Source: Lachnospiraceae bacterium UBA3711
GTDB lineage: Bacteria; Bacillota; Clostridia; Lachnospirales; Lachnospiraceae
DNA length: 46,081 nucleotides
NCBI GenBank assembly: GCA_002371345.1
Contig: DFHY01000028.1
Location: 61,414-107,494, forward strand
Reading direction: 5' to 3'
Part shown: positions 16,174 through 27,700 of the stretch, piece by piece
Position numbering within the stretch: position 1 is the first letter of the stretch
How the letters are laid out: each line of letters begins with the position of its first letter
Program-made: the position numbers and the translations under genes
Notes under the pieces: model-generated
Database searches by the model: none
What the model was told of the DNA's origin: nothing
Seen by the model: only the letters and a program-made list of their open reading frames with translations

Positions 16174-17979
16174 TCAAAACTTCTTAGCGGCATCCGAAGT
16201 GATCCTCCCATTCTCCAAACCTGACTCATCCAGGGGGAACTTGAATGTAGTCATGTTCATGCCGAAGCTGTAGTTGTAGTTCATGTCCTTCGCATAGTGA
16301 TGCATGATTGTCAGGCCGGACTTCCATTTTTCCTCAACGCAGCCGACAGGGTCAAACGGAGGTCCGCAGTCCTTGACGTGGACATAGAGCTCCTTATCTT
16401 CCTTTCGAAGAAGCAGATCGAAGAACTGCTGCTTATGCATTCCGGTATAGCCCGCAATATTGATAAGAATCTCTTCCAGCGCATGCATAACATATGCTTT
16501 CGTTTTCTGACTGGTGAACCTGTCGAAGAACTCCTTGAGCTCCGCCAGCCCGCTCCTGATTCCGTCCTCTGAACACGGGACAGAGATGTCCAGCCTTGGA
16601 GCCTCATTAGGATCGGGTTTTTTGATGAGTGTTACCGGCTCTGTTTTGTATTTCAGTCTAACTTTTTTAATCAGGCCTGCGACAAGTACAAATGCCACAG
16701 CGATCACAGCCGCAATCGGAAACGCGAACCAGATCCGTTCAGGCGCAAACAATGCCTGCGCCGTGAAAAGTCCAAGCGCCGCGGAGGCCAGCAGGGACAA
16801 ACTGCTGAGTGTTGCCAGAAGTGAGAAAGCATTCACCTGATACACGACGGAGAGCGGGTTGATGATACTGAATGCCAGGACGAATATACTGACTATCGGC
16901 AGCGCCGATCTTGTCATTTCGATCAGAGCGTCTGTGTTGGCGCCGAACAAAATGCCGATCTGTCCCGGGAAAAGCCAGGAAAGAACATTCAGGATCAGGC
17001 CGAACCCGGCAGACAGCAGCATCCCCCTCCTGACGAGCATGGAGAAGCCCTTGTAGTCCTCCTGAGTGCGGAGCATACCGCCGATTCCCATAAACGCCGA
17101 TCCGATTCCTCCGCTTATCATACTGCCGAAGGACACAAGTGAATAGCCGACCGTCATGGTAAACATACCGTCCGCTCCAAGCGCCTTCTGAACGAAGGAA
17201 TTGCACAGAAGCGTCAGCAATGTAGTTCCCAGTGAACCGATCACTCCGGGTATGCTCTTCACCATCACACGAAGAAGCGTTGAGAAAAACTGTGACAGAT
17301 TCAGTTTCAGATTAAGCTGTCCTCTCCTTACTATGAAATATCTGACAAACATTATCACGCTGACAAGCGCTCCAGTCAGCGTCGCGAGCGCCGCGCCCCT
17401 GATCCCCAGGTTAAATACCTTCGCATACAGGATATCACACACAATATTCACGCCCACGCTGGCTGACATGCCGATAGTCACGGTAACCGGATTTCCAAGC
17501 ACATCAATCAGTATGGAGATGTCATTCTGCAGAAGAAGCAGAATGCTTCCCGCGAGCAGCACGAAGGTATAGTTCTGAACGCCGTCGTACAGCGATTTAT
17601 CGACGCTCAGAAACGATGCCAGCGTTTTCGACAGCCAGACGCAGCCAACCGCGCCAACGGCTCCGAGTACGAGATTCGCCAACAGGCTGACCGAGAACAG
17701 CCTGTTGGAGGAATCATAGTCTCTCTTGCCCACCGCCTCCGGCATAAGAAGCGCCGCGCCGTTGGTTACGAGGAGGCCGATAGCGGCGATAAGGCTGATC
17801 ACAGGCATAGATGTCTGTATTGACGACAATGCCTTAGGTCCGAGAATATGTCCCATAAGCATGGCGTCGATGATACCGTTAACGTTCATGACCGCCATGG
17901 TGATGATAGACGCAAAAAGATATTTCCTGAAGCTCTTCGAGATCGTGTACGGTTTCCTTTTTATATTATTAGTCGACAT
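16174..17979 (-). CDS. MATE-family transporter fused to an RsbW-like ATPase domain
   Basis: A 601-residue fusion. Residues about 15-440 form a 12-helix MATE (multidrug/toxin extrusion) transporter that would use an ion gradient. After a charged linker, residues about 465-590 form a GHKL/HATPase_c domain of the anti-sigma kinase type. Its N-box is HALEEILINIAGY (E-x3-N), its G1 box is VKDCGPPFDP and its G2-like box is SGLTIMHHY. The key residues appear intact. MATE proteins are normally about 450 residues, so the C-terminal domain is an added module. The ATG overlaps the end of the NRPS operon context: its AGGTGAG ribosome site lies within the NRPS 3' end and only six bases separate the two genes. 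It probably exports the NRPS product, with the ATPase domain sensing or being bound by the STAS protein encoded upstream. Confidence 0.88.
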   Translation of the reverse strand: MSTNNIKRKPYTISKSFRKYLFASIITMAVMNVNGIIDAMLMGHILGPKALSSIQTSMPVISLIAAIGLLVTNGAALLMPEAVGKRDYDSSNRLFSVSLLANLVLGAVGAVGCVWLSKTLASFLSVDKSLYDGVQNYTFVLLAGSILLLLQNDISILIDVLGNPVTVTIGMSASVGVNIVCDILYAKVFNLGIRGAALATLTGALVSVIMFVRYFIVRRGQLNLKLNLSQFFSTLLRVMVKSIPGVIGSLGTTLLTLLCNSFVQKALGADGMFTMTVGYSLVSFGSMISGGIGSAFMGIGGMLRTQEDYKGFSMLVRRGMLLSAGFGLILNVLSWLFPGQIGILFGANTDALIEMTRSALPIVSIFVLAFSIINPLSVVYQVNAFSLLATLSSLSLLASAALGLFTAQALFAPERIWFAFPIAAVIAVAFVLVAGLIKKVRLKYKTEPVTLIKKPDPNEAPRLDISVPCSEDGIRSGLAELKEFFDRFTSQKTKAYVMHALEEILINIAGYTGMHKQQFFDLLLRKEDKELYVHVKDCGPPFDPVGCVEEKWKSGLTIMHHYAKDMNYNYSFGMNMTTFKFPLDESGLENGRITSDAAKKF

Positions 17980-17985
17980 AATTAA

Positions 17986-20900
17986 TTACTCACCTGCCAA
18001 TTCTGTCAGAAGGTCAACATACTGCGGAATCAGCGACTGGTCCGTAAACAGGTCTTCATGCGTCCTGTCTTCAAAGTCAATGATCCTGATATCGCTCAGG
18101 CGCTCCTTCGCGGCGTTTATCTTGAACTCCATCGTCTCCGTGTCATTCTCGTCATGCACGGTTTCCTTACACGCGTTCAGATATACGCATCTTCCGGCAT
18201 AGGACAGCTTCCTGCTGCTGACGCCGATACTGTTGATGACCCTGTGGCGCTCTATGAAGTCGTCAAGCGAACCCGGAACCAGCCCGTTCATGGCGCTGGC
18301 CGCCTTCAGCAGTGCCTCCTCATTGTCCACGACATGGTCTCTGAAGTAGCTGTCGCCCAGAAGCAGCGCCGGTCTGCTGCCCCATCTTTCTTCAATGACA
18401 GCTGCCATGTGCGCTGCCAGGACTCCGCCCCAGGAGAAGCCCATCAGCACTGAGATGTCCTTCGCCGGAGTATACATGTCAATCTGATCCACATAGAATT
18501 CCACGACCGAATCGAACTTCTCGGTCCTGAGGAACTTATTGTAATAGTCCGAAGCCGGCTCTATGACGATGATATTGAACCGGTCTTTAAGCGCCTCAAA
18601 CTTGGGAGTCAGTACATTGAGCGGGATGATTCCGGCCACGCAGACCAGGGCCGGTCTGCCGGGCCTGAATTCATTGTATTCCCACGTAATGCTCGATGAC
18701 CCCTCGATCAGCGCGCGGATGCTTCCGAAACGCATGATATCCGACACGCGGATCCTTGCATTGTACTGGTGCAGCTGTGAGGAGAACCTCATCGCCTTGA
18801 GCGAGTTCATCCCGAGCTGAGGCAGGTTGTCCGTCACTCCAAACTTCACGCCCGGCAGCAGCTCGCTGGCGATATCATAGTAGAGCTGCTCCATAGGAGT
18901 CGCGGGAGGCACATTTTCAGTATCCTGCTGAAGCTCCGGATCCGGAAGCGCCTTCCTGTCGATCTTGTCGTTCTGGTTTCTCGGCATCTCGTCCAGGTGG
19001 ACCAGCGCGCCGGGCACCATGTAGTCCGCAAGCGTTCCCTTCAGGAAGTTCACCAGCTTATCCTTTGACACCTCCTCTGAAGTTGTGTAGTACAGGACGA
19101 TCTGATCGCCCCTGATCAGCGCCACGGTCTGTCTGACTCCGGCAAACTGGGCCGCCTTGCTCTCAATCTCGCCAAGCTCTATCCTGAAGCCCCTGAACTT
19201 CACCTGGAAGTCGATACGGCCGCAGTAGAACACATCACCTTCCTCATTCATCCGGCAGAGGTCTCCGGTATGGTAGACATCAATCGTCTCACCGTCCGGA
19301 AGCGTCAGCTTCTTAAAGACTTCAGCCGTCTTCTCGGGCAGCTGCCAGTAACCCTCGGCTATCTGCACGCCGGCCAGGCACAGCTCGCCGCGGACCCCCT
19401 TCGGAACAAGGTTGCCGTTCGGATCTACGATAAAGCACCTCAGATTCGGGATCGGACGGCCGATCGGTATATCGTCATACGAACGGTTTTTGTCCACCTT
19501 GTGGAACAAAGCATCGATGGTGAACTCCGTCGGGCCGTAGGTATTGAACACATCACCCGTAATATTTGGTATGTGCACCAGCTTCTCGCCGCCCATGGTC
19601 ATATAGTCCATTGGCAGGCAGACCGACTCGTCAGTAATAATATGAGCCACCTGTGTGACGAAGTTGCATCCGGTAATCTTATGGTCAATGATATAAGACC
19701 GCACGAGATCCAGATCCTTGCGGACCTCTTCTGAGAGAACGTGAAGCTCTCCTCCCGCGGTAAACACAGGTACCAGATCCTTCAGCGAAGCGTCGAAGGC
19801 GAAGTTCGTATGGATGATCACCCTGCTGTCCTTGTTCTGCCCTGTGTAGATCCGGTAGAAATGCGCGAAGTTGGTCAGCGCCCTGTGCGGGATCATGGTT
19901 CCCTTCGGAAGTCCCGTGGATCCGGAGGTGTAGATCATATAGGCCAGCATATCGTTCGTCGCCCTGCTGGCGAAGGTCTCCGGCGCACTGCTGCTCAGAG
20001 CGTCCGCCACAACCTGTTCATCGACGATCAGCTTCGCCTTCGAATCCTCGATCATGAAGCTGATGCGCTCCTGAGGATACTCCGGGGCAATCGGAATGTA
20101 CGCGGCTCCGGCCTTCTGGATGCCCAGCATCGCGAGCACGAATTCCTTCACCCTGTTCATCTTGATTACCACGAAATCATTTACCCCGATTCCCTGGCCG
20201 CACAGCCAGGAAGCGAACTTGTCGGACTTCCTGTCAAGCTCTTCGTAGGTATAGCTTCCCGTGCTGTCCACAACAGCCGTATGGTCAGGATCTGACCTTG
20301 CGAAATCCTGGAAGATGTCGATCCACGTTCTGGAGGTATCATACTCCATAGTCTCGCCATAGCTTGCTTCGATCACTTCCCTCGCGGCGTTCTCATTCAG
20401 ACGCGTCAGCGAGCACAGCGCGTCGTCCGGATGCTCCGTCATCTCCCTGATGAATGTCTCAAACAGATCAAGGACACGGCGGATCTCCGCGCTGCGGTAG
20501 AGCTTCGTATTGTAGGTTATGCGCATGCACAGCTGGCCGCCGTCGATATACGCGGCTGGAATGATCTCATCGAAGATCTCCTCCTTGATCATGAGCGGCT
20601 TCACCGTGAAGCTCAGATCAGACAGAGACTTCTCCTCAGAGTCTCCGCTGTTGTAGTTTTCAAATGCGTATACGGTCTGGAACAGTTCGCTGCCCAGTTC
20701 TGAGCGCTGCTGGATGTCAGACAGCGGGCAGAAGTCATATGCATGGCTCTCCTCGTCCTGCCTGAACAGCTCTCTGAGCATGCTCCTTGCCGTGCTCTCA
20801 TTCTTAACCGTCACGCGGACCGGCACTGAATTGATAAACAGGCCAAGGACATTGTTGACATCCTGTTCGCTCGCGTCACGGCCGGATACGACCTTGGCGA

Positions 20901-21704
20901 AGACCGCATCGTTCGTCCGGCTGTATGTCTGGAGCACAAGACCCCACGCAAGCATGGTTCCCTTGCCGATGGTCGACATTTCCTCCATACACAGCTTTGA
21001 GAAGCGTTCCGTCAGATCAGCGTCAATCCGGATCGTCTCCTCTTCACTGCTGCTTCTCTCAGCCTCGGGAACCTCTGAGTAGTGCGGTATCTCAGCCTTG
21101 GTGGTATATCCCTCAAGAAGCTTCTCCCAGTAGGCAAGTCCGCTCTTGTGATCCTTCGCTAGAATCTCCCTTACCGCCCTCTCGTATGATCCTGCCGGTA
21201 CTGCCGGATTCTCCGGCATGCTCCTGCCGGTGAGTTCTTCCTCGAGGTAGGCGAAGAGATCGCCGAGGTACAGCTGGTTGCACCAGCCGTCCACGATAAT
21301 ATGGTGGCAGGCTATCACAAGATAGCTCCCGTGGTCGCTCTTCTTCGCGCAGGTGATATGGAACAGCGGCTTCTTCTGCAGGTCGAAGCCCCCGGCAAGA
21401 AGCTCCTGCCGTATCTGTGTTACCTTCAGAGCCGGATCCTTCTCACCGCTTATATCCACATAGTCAAGGCCGAGACGGCGGTCCGTTATGGCCTGCCTGC
21501 TGACCTGTACTCCCTCATAGATGATCGCTGTCCTGAGAACCTCATGCTTCGCCGCGAGCCTCTCCAGCACCTTCTCCATGACCTCACGGGACGGAACGAC
21601 GTCCAGTTCATAGATGTCCACAAGCCGGTAAGCGCCTGACTCAGGCTCTGAGATATGCTTGAACAGCATGCCCTCCTGCATCGGCATCAGCGGATATATC
21701 CTCT
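17986..21704 (-). other. NRPS module 5: C, A5, T5, thioesterase
   Basis: The C domain (HHIIVDGW) follows E3. A5 reads by eye as D-A-K-N-T-G-T-I-D. A Lys in the pocket recalls acidic-substrate codes such as Glu, but this is tentative. The usual NGK near the A-domain end is NDK. T5 is LGMNSL without E, followed by a type I thioesterase (about 6400-6625) for hydrolysis or cyclisation. Confidence 0.75.
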
Positions 21705-24700
21705 CAATATGCTCTCCGCGGGATTCGAATTCACGGACAACATTGTCGAATTCGGTTCTTGTCCACTGTGTCTCTCCGAGATCCGAAGCAGTCACGACAG
21801 GCTGAGCGGATGACACATAATCGGCCACCTCCTTCATCGAGGAGAGAATACCCTCCGCGAAGGACTTCGCCTGCTGTGCGTTGTAGATTCCGTCATTGTA
21901 TGACAGGAACAGCCTGAACTGTCCGTTCATGACCAGCGCGTTCACGGACAGATCCGAATCAGTCACATTTTCAGCCGCAGCGTCCACCGCGTTCAGATCA
22001 CGGGCCAGCTCGAAGAAGCCGTCCTCCTTCTTCTGGTCCATCTCACCGAGGTAATTGAAGCTGACTGCGGCGATGTTCTCCAGGGACAGATCCACCGTCG
22101 AATCGCCCTCCATGCAGCGCAGTATGTTATAGCCGACTCCCTTGTTCGGCACGGAATGCAGGGCTTCCTTCACCACAATCAGGTCGTCCTGTACCCTTCC
22201 GGTGAGTCCCTCGAAGACGACCGGGTAGATGGAAGTGAACCATCCGACCGTCCTGTCTGTCACCAGCTTCTGTCCGATATCCTCGCGGCCGTGGCCTTCC
22301 AGCTGGACCGAGAGGGCGTGCCCGCCGAACACCTGCCCGTAGGAACGGCATACTGCCGTCAGGATCAGGTCATTGATGTCGGCGTTCCATCTGGTCATGT
22401 CAGTCGCGAGTATGCTGCCGGTTTCCCTGTCATCCAGCGCAAGATCTATATATGTGAAATGTCTGGTATAATCCAGCGCGTTCGAGGTCTGCATCCCGAG
22501 CATAGCCTTCTGCACCCTGCTCCAGTACGGGATCTCTCTCTCAAGAGCATAGCTGCTGCGGTAGCTCTCGAGCGCTTTCGCATAATCCTCATAGGTATGA
22601 GTCTTGTCCTGCAGACTTATCTGTGCCTTACCTGAGAGTACCTGGGCATACGCCTCATCCAGATCTCCCAGAATGATTCTCCATGACACTCCGTCCACTA
22701 CAAGGTGGTGCGCCACGATGAAGCAGATATCCTGCTCCGGCATATGGATCAGCGCGATCCTCACCAGTGCCTTGTCCATCTCGATATGAGATTCCATGTC
22801 AGCGCAGACATCTTCAGCTTCCTTCTTCGAAGAGGCAGTGTATTCTTCGACCGGTATCCTGTTCTCCGCGCCTCTCACGAACAGACCGTCCTGGCCGGAG
22901 ATGGCCCTCAGCATATCATGCTGTCCGGTCACTGCGTTCCAGGCCTTCTGAAGAGCCTCCGGCTCCACCCTGTCTTTGCACCGGATCATCTGTGACTGGT
23001 TGAAGTAAGAAGGTACAGGCAGATGAATCTGATAGAAATAGTTCACTATCGCGCTGTTGGTCACTTTGCCGCGGAACGGATCCTGGCTTATCAGTGTACC
23101 CTTATTTCCCTCCGCGGAGGACGCGATGCCGCGCACCGTCTTCTCCTTCATAATGTCGGTGACATTTACGCTGATATTCTCCGCCCTCAGCAGGCTCACA
23201 AGACGGATAGCCTTGATGGAATCGCCTCCCATCGCGAAGAAGTTGTCCATAGCTCCGACAGGAGCATCGGAGGAAAGCACCTGGGCGAAGGCCTTCGCGA
23301 CCGCAAGCTCCGTCTCTCCCTCAGGCTCCACATAGTCCGCGCCTCCACCGGCCACCGGATCAGGAAGAGCCTTCATGTCAACCTTGCCGTTCGGTGTGAG
23401 CGGCATAGCCTCCAGCCTGATGTAGGCGGAGGGCACCATATAGTCGGCAAGCGACTGGCCGAGGAAGCTCCGAAGATCCTCCTCATCCGTCTCCTTGTCT
23501 GATGTATAGTACAGGCATATCTGCTCTTTGCGGATCGCCGCGGCGCACTGCCTGATCCCCTCATACCGTGATGCGACGCTCACGATCTCGTCAAGCTCGA
23601 TTCTGAAGCCGCGGAACTTGATCTGGTCATCCATACGGCCGAAGTACTCAAGCTCGCCCTCCTCGTTATAACGGGCAAGATCTCCTGTATGGTAAACAGA
23701 CAGCTCCTCTCCGTTCTCAAGCTCTACAGTCCTGAATGCCTTCTCAGTCTGCTCCGGCAGCTCATGATAGCCGGCCGAGATCTGCGGCCCGGCAAGGCAC
23801 AGCTCGCCGATCATACCCTGCGGCAGCATACGGCTGCTCTCATCCAGGATCAGGCCGGTCCCGTTGTAGACCGGTCTTCCAATCGGGATGTTCGCGTAGT
23901 TCCTTGTCTTGTCGATCTCGTACCATGTCGCGTCTACAGTGAATTCCGTAGGTCCGTATGTGTTGATGACCCGTCCTGTGATATTCGGGACCGAAGTCAT
24001 CTTCTCTCCGCCGAGTACGATATAGTCAAGCTTTATAGGTTCTTCATCGCTCATCAGCTGGGCGAACTGCGTGGTATAGCATCCGCCGGTGATGCCGTTG
24101 TCCTCTATGTACTGTCTCATCAGAAGCACATCCTTGCGTGCCTCCTCTGGAACGATATAGAGAGTTCCGCCAACAGTCAGAACCGGATAGAGGTCTTCCA
24201 CCGCGGCGTCGAACGCGAAGTTGCTGTGGCAGGTGATGCGGCTGCCTTCGCTCAGCTCCCAGCAGCTTCTGATAAAGCGCACGAAGGCATGCAGGGAGCT
24301 GTGACGGATCATGACTCCCTTAGGTCTTCCTGTCGAACCGGATGTATAGATCATGTAGGCGAGAGAGGCGGCATCCGGAACGAAATGCTCCGCCTTGCCG
24401 GGATACTGCATCGCCTCAGACACCAGCTCCTGAGTCAGCACCACTTCCGCGCCTGAGTTCTCAAGCATATAGTTAACGCGGTCTTCAGGATAATCAAGGT
24501 CGATCGGAACATAAGCCATACCCGCCTTGTGCACGCCGATTGCCGCCACCATGAAGTCCTTGCTGCGGCCGATCCTGATCGCGGCAAAGGGCTTGTTATT
24601 CAGGCCCTTCCCGGCCAGATAGGCGGCAACACAAGAGGACAGCTCATCCAGCTGCCTGTAGGTATAGGAGCCCTCGCTGTCGACAACAGCCGCCTTGTCC

Positions 24701-27700
24701 GGGTTCTCACCGCACTGGCGGTAGAACAGCTCCAGGTAAGTCGAAGCGTCGCTGATATCCAGAGTCTCTCCCCTGGACAGGCGCAGCACCGAATCAGCCT
24801 CCTTCTTCCCGATAAGCGGAAGAGAGGTGACAGGACTGTCGGGGCTGCTGCCCACACCCTCGGACAGCATCTCGAAAACCTTCAGCGCATTTTCGATCTG
24901 GCTCCTCAGGTAACGTGTCTTGTCAAATGTAAGCTGGAAGAAAAGCCTGTGCTCCCCGTCAATATAAGCAGTGACGTCGAGGTCGTTGAAGCTCTCCTCC
25001 TTTATGATCACCGGGCGGAAGGATATGCCTGTGTCATCTGCCTGACTGCCCTCCGCACCGCTGTTGTAGTTCTCAAATGCCATGACGCTCTGGAACAGGT
25101 CGCTTCCAAGATCCGTCACATGCTGAATGTCAGTCAGCGGGCAGAAGTCGAACGCGTTGGTATCCGCCGCCTGCTTCTGCAGATCCTTCAGCAGGGTCCT
25201 TCCGGTGCTGTCGTCACCGATACGAAGACGTACAGGAACCGTGTTGATGAAGAGACCGACCACATCCCCTGTTTCCGTCTTCGTGTTGTCCCTTCCTGAT
25301 ACAACCTTTCCGAAGACAACGTCCTTCGTACGTGAGAATGTGCTCAGCGTCAGTCCCCACAGCATCTCGGCAGCGTTGCTGATGGTGGCCTGCTCCTCCC
25401 TGCACAGCGCTTCAAGACGCTCTGTCAGATCCTGGCTGAGTGTTACTGACAGGACATCTTCTCTGCTCTGCTTCCTGGCGGGAACAGCTCCGAAGGACGG
25501 GATCTCCGCCTTAGTCTCATAGTCGCCCAGCAGCCCCTTCCAGTAGTCGAGAGCCGCGAACTTATCCTTGTGCAGAATCTCCCTGACAGCCGCCTCGTAC
25601 CTGCCGTAGGATGCGGAGTAATCCAGATCCGCTCTCGTCCTTCCGGCGATCTCATCCGCAAGATAGCGCATGAAGTCAGCCATGTACAGGCCGATGCACC
25701 ATCCGTCGACGATCATATGATGCGCCGCGAAGATCAGATAGCAGCTGTTCTCACTCTTCTTCGCGCAGGTAAACTGAAGAAGAGGCTTCCTCTGAAGATC
25801 ATAGTCATGCTTCAGGATATTCACCCTCAGCCTGGCAAGTGCGGCCTCCTGGTTCTTAACCTTGCTTATATCCTTCATATGGAGCGTAAGCCTGCGCTCC
25901 ATGACAGCCTGTCTCGGCACCTTCACCCCATCGTAGACAATAGCCGTGCGAAGGACCTCGTGCTTCGCGGCAAGCCTGTCGATCGCGTTTCTGAGCATGG
26001 CCTCCGTCGGAAGCACATCCAGCTCAAACGCGCTGACCAGCCTGTACGCGAAGGATTCCGGCTCGCTGATATGCTTCAGCAGCATGCCCTCCTGCATCGG
26101 GGTAAGCGGGTAGATGCGCAGCATTCTCTCGTCCTGCTCCGCGAAATCTTCCCTGACCGCCTCGAATTCCTCTATGCTCCACTCTGTCTCGCCAAGATCA
26201 GACGGCGTCACAAACGGAGCCTTGGATTCCTGTACAAGACGCACCAGATCATTGATCTGGCTCAGGATAGCTTTTACAAATGCGCCGGCCTCCTGTTTGT
26301 TCACCGCTCCCTGGTTATAGATCAGGCTGAGCTCAAATTCGCCGTTTTTCACGGAGCAGTTGATGGCAAAATCAGGGCCGAACATATTCTTCTGTGAAAA
26401 ATCGAAACCGGTGTTCAGCTCATTGGTAGGCTTGAAGAAGGAATCTCCCGCCTGCTCAGCGTCCATCTCACCCATATAGTTGAAGCCGATCTTAGCCACC
26501 CTGTCGCTGGAGAGAGTCACGTCCTCCCTGCCGTCCATAAAGCGGAGGATATTGTACCCGACGCCCTTGTTCGGCACGCGGTGCAGGACCTCCTTTACTG
26601 ACTTCAGGTCTTCCTCAGCTGATTCTCCGAGCCCCTTGAACACCATCGGATAGACAGAGGTAAACCATCCTACGGTTCTGTCGATCGCAAGGCCGCTACC
26701 GATCTCCTCACGTCCATGGCCCTCCATCTGGACCGATACCGCATCCTGTCCGAATGTCTCACTGTAGCTGCGGCATACAGCCGCAAGAAGCAGGTCATTG
26801 ACCTCAAGGCCCTTCCTGCTCAGATCCGCCGTCAGGAAGCTGTGTGTATCGCTCTTCCCAAGTCCTCCCTTCAGCATGTCGAAGGAGCGTGAGTAGTCCT
26901 TCGCCTCAGACGACGGAAGCGACAGAAGATCCTCCTGGACCTTCTTCCAGTAAGGTATCTCCAGACTCAGCACGTAGCTGTCTCTGTAGTCTGCCTGCGC
27001 CCTGGCGAAATCCTGATAGGTGCTTGTCTTTGAAGGAAGCTTAATCTCCTCGCTGCCCTGTGCAAGCTGTCCGTAAGCATCCTCCAGGTCGGCGCTCAGG
27101 ATCCTCCATGAGACGCCGTCGATGATAGTATGATGCGCCGTCATGAAGACATAGTCGGCATCCTCGTTCTGCACCAGAACCACACGGATAAGCGCCTTCT
27201 CAGGATCGATATGAGACTGGAACCAGGTAAATGCGTCCGTCATCTCGCTCTCCTGGGCAGCGACGATACTCATCCTTTCCACTTCAATTGTCGTATCCGG
27301 ACTCTGCACATACAGCTTGCCCTCCTTGATAACAGCACGAAGCATATCGTGCTGGTACACAAGAGCGTCCACGGCCTTCTGGAGATACTTCTCATTTACA
27401 CGTCCGCGGCACCTGAAGAGTGCTGACTGATTGAAGTACGCAGGCTCCGGCAGGTCGAGGTCCAGGAAGAACCGGTAGATGGCGGTATCGGATACTTCAC
27501 CGCTTACCGGCTCCTGGCTGACAGTCTCAACACCCTGCCCGGCCAGCTGCGCGATCATGTGCGGCGTCTTGCGGCTCATGATGTCAGACACCTGGACGCT
27601 GATGCCGTCTGAACGCAGCACGCTGGCAAGGCGGATCGCCTTGATCGAGTCGCCGCCCAGCTCAAAGAAGCTGTCGTTCGCGCCGATAGCCTCATCCGTT

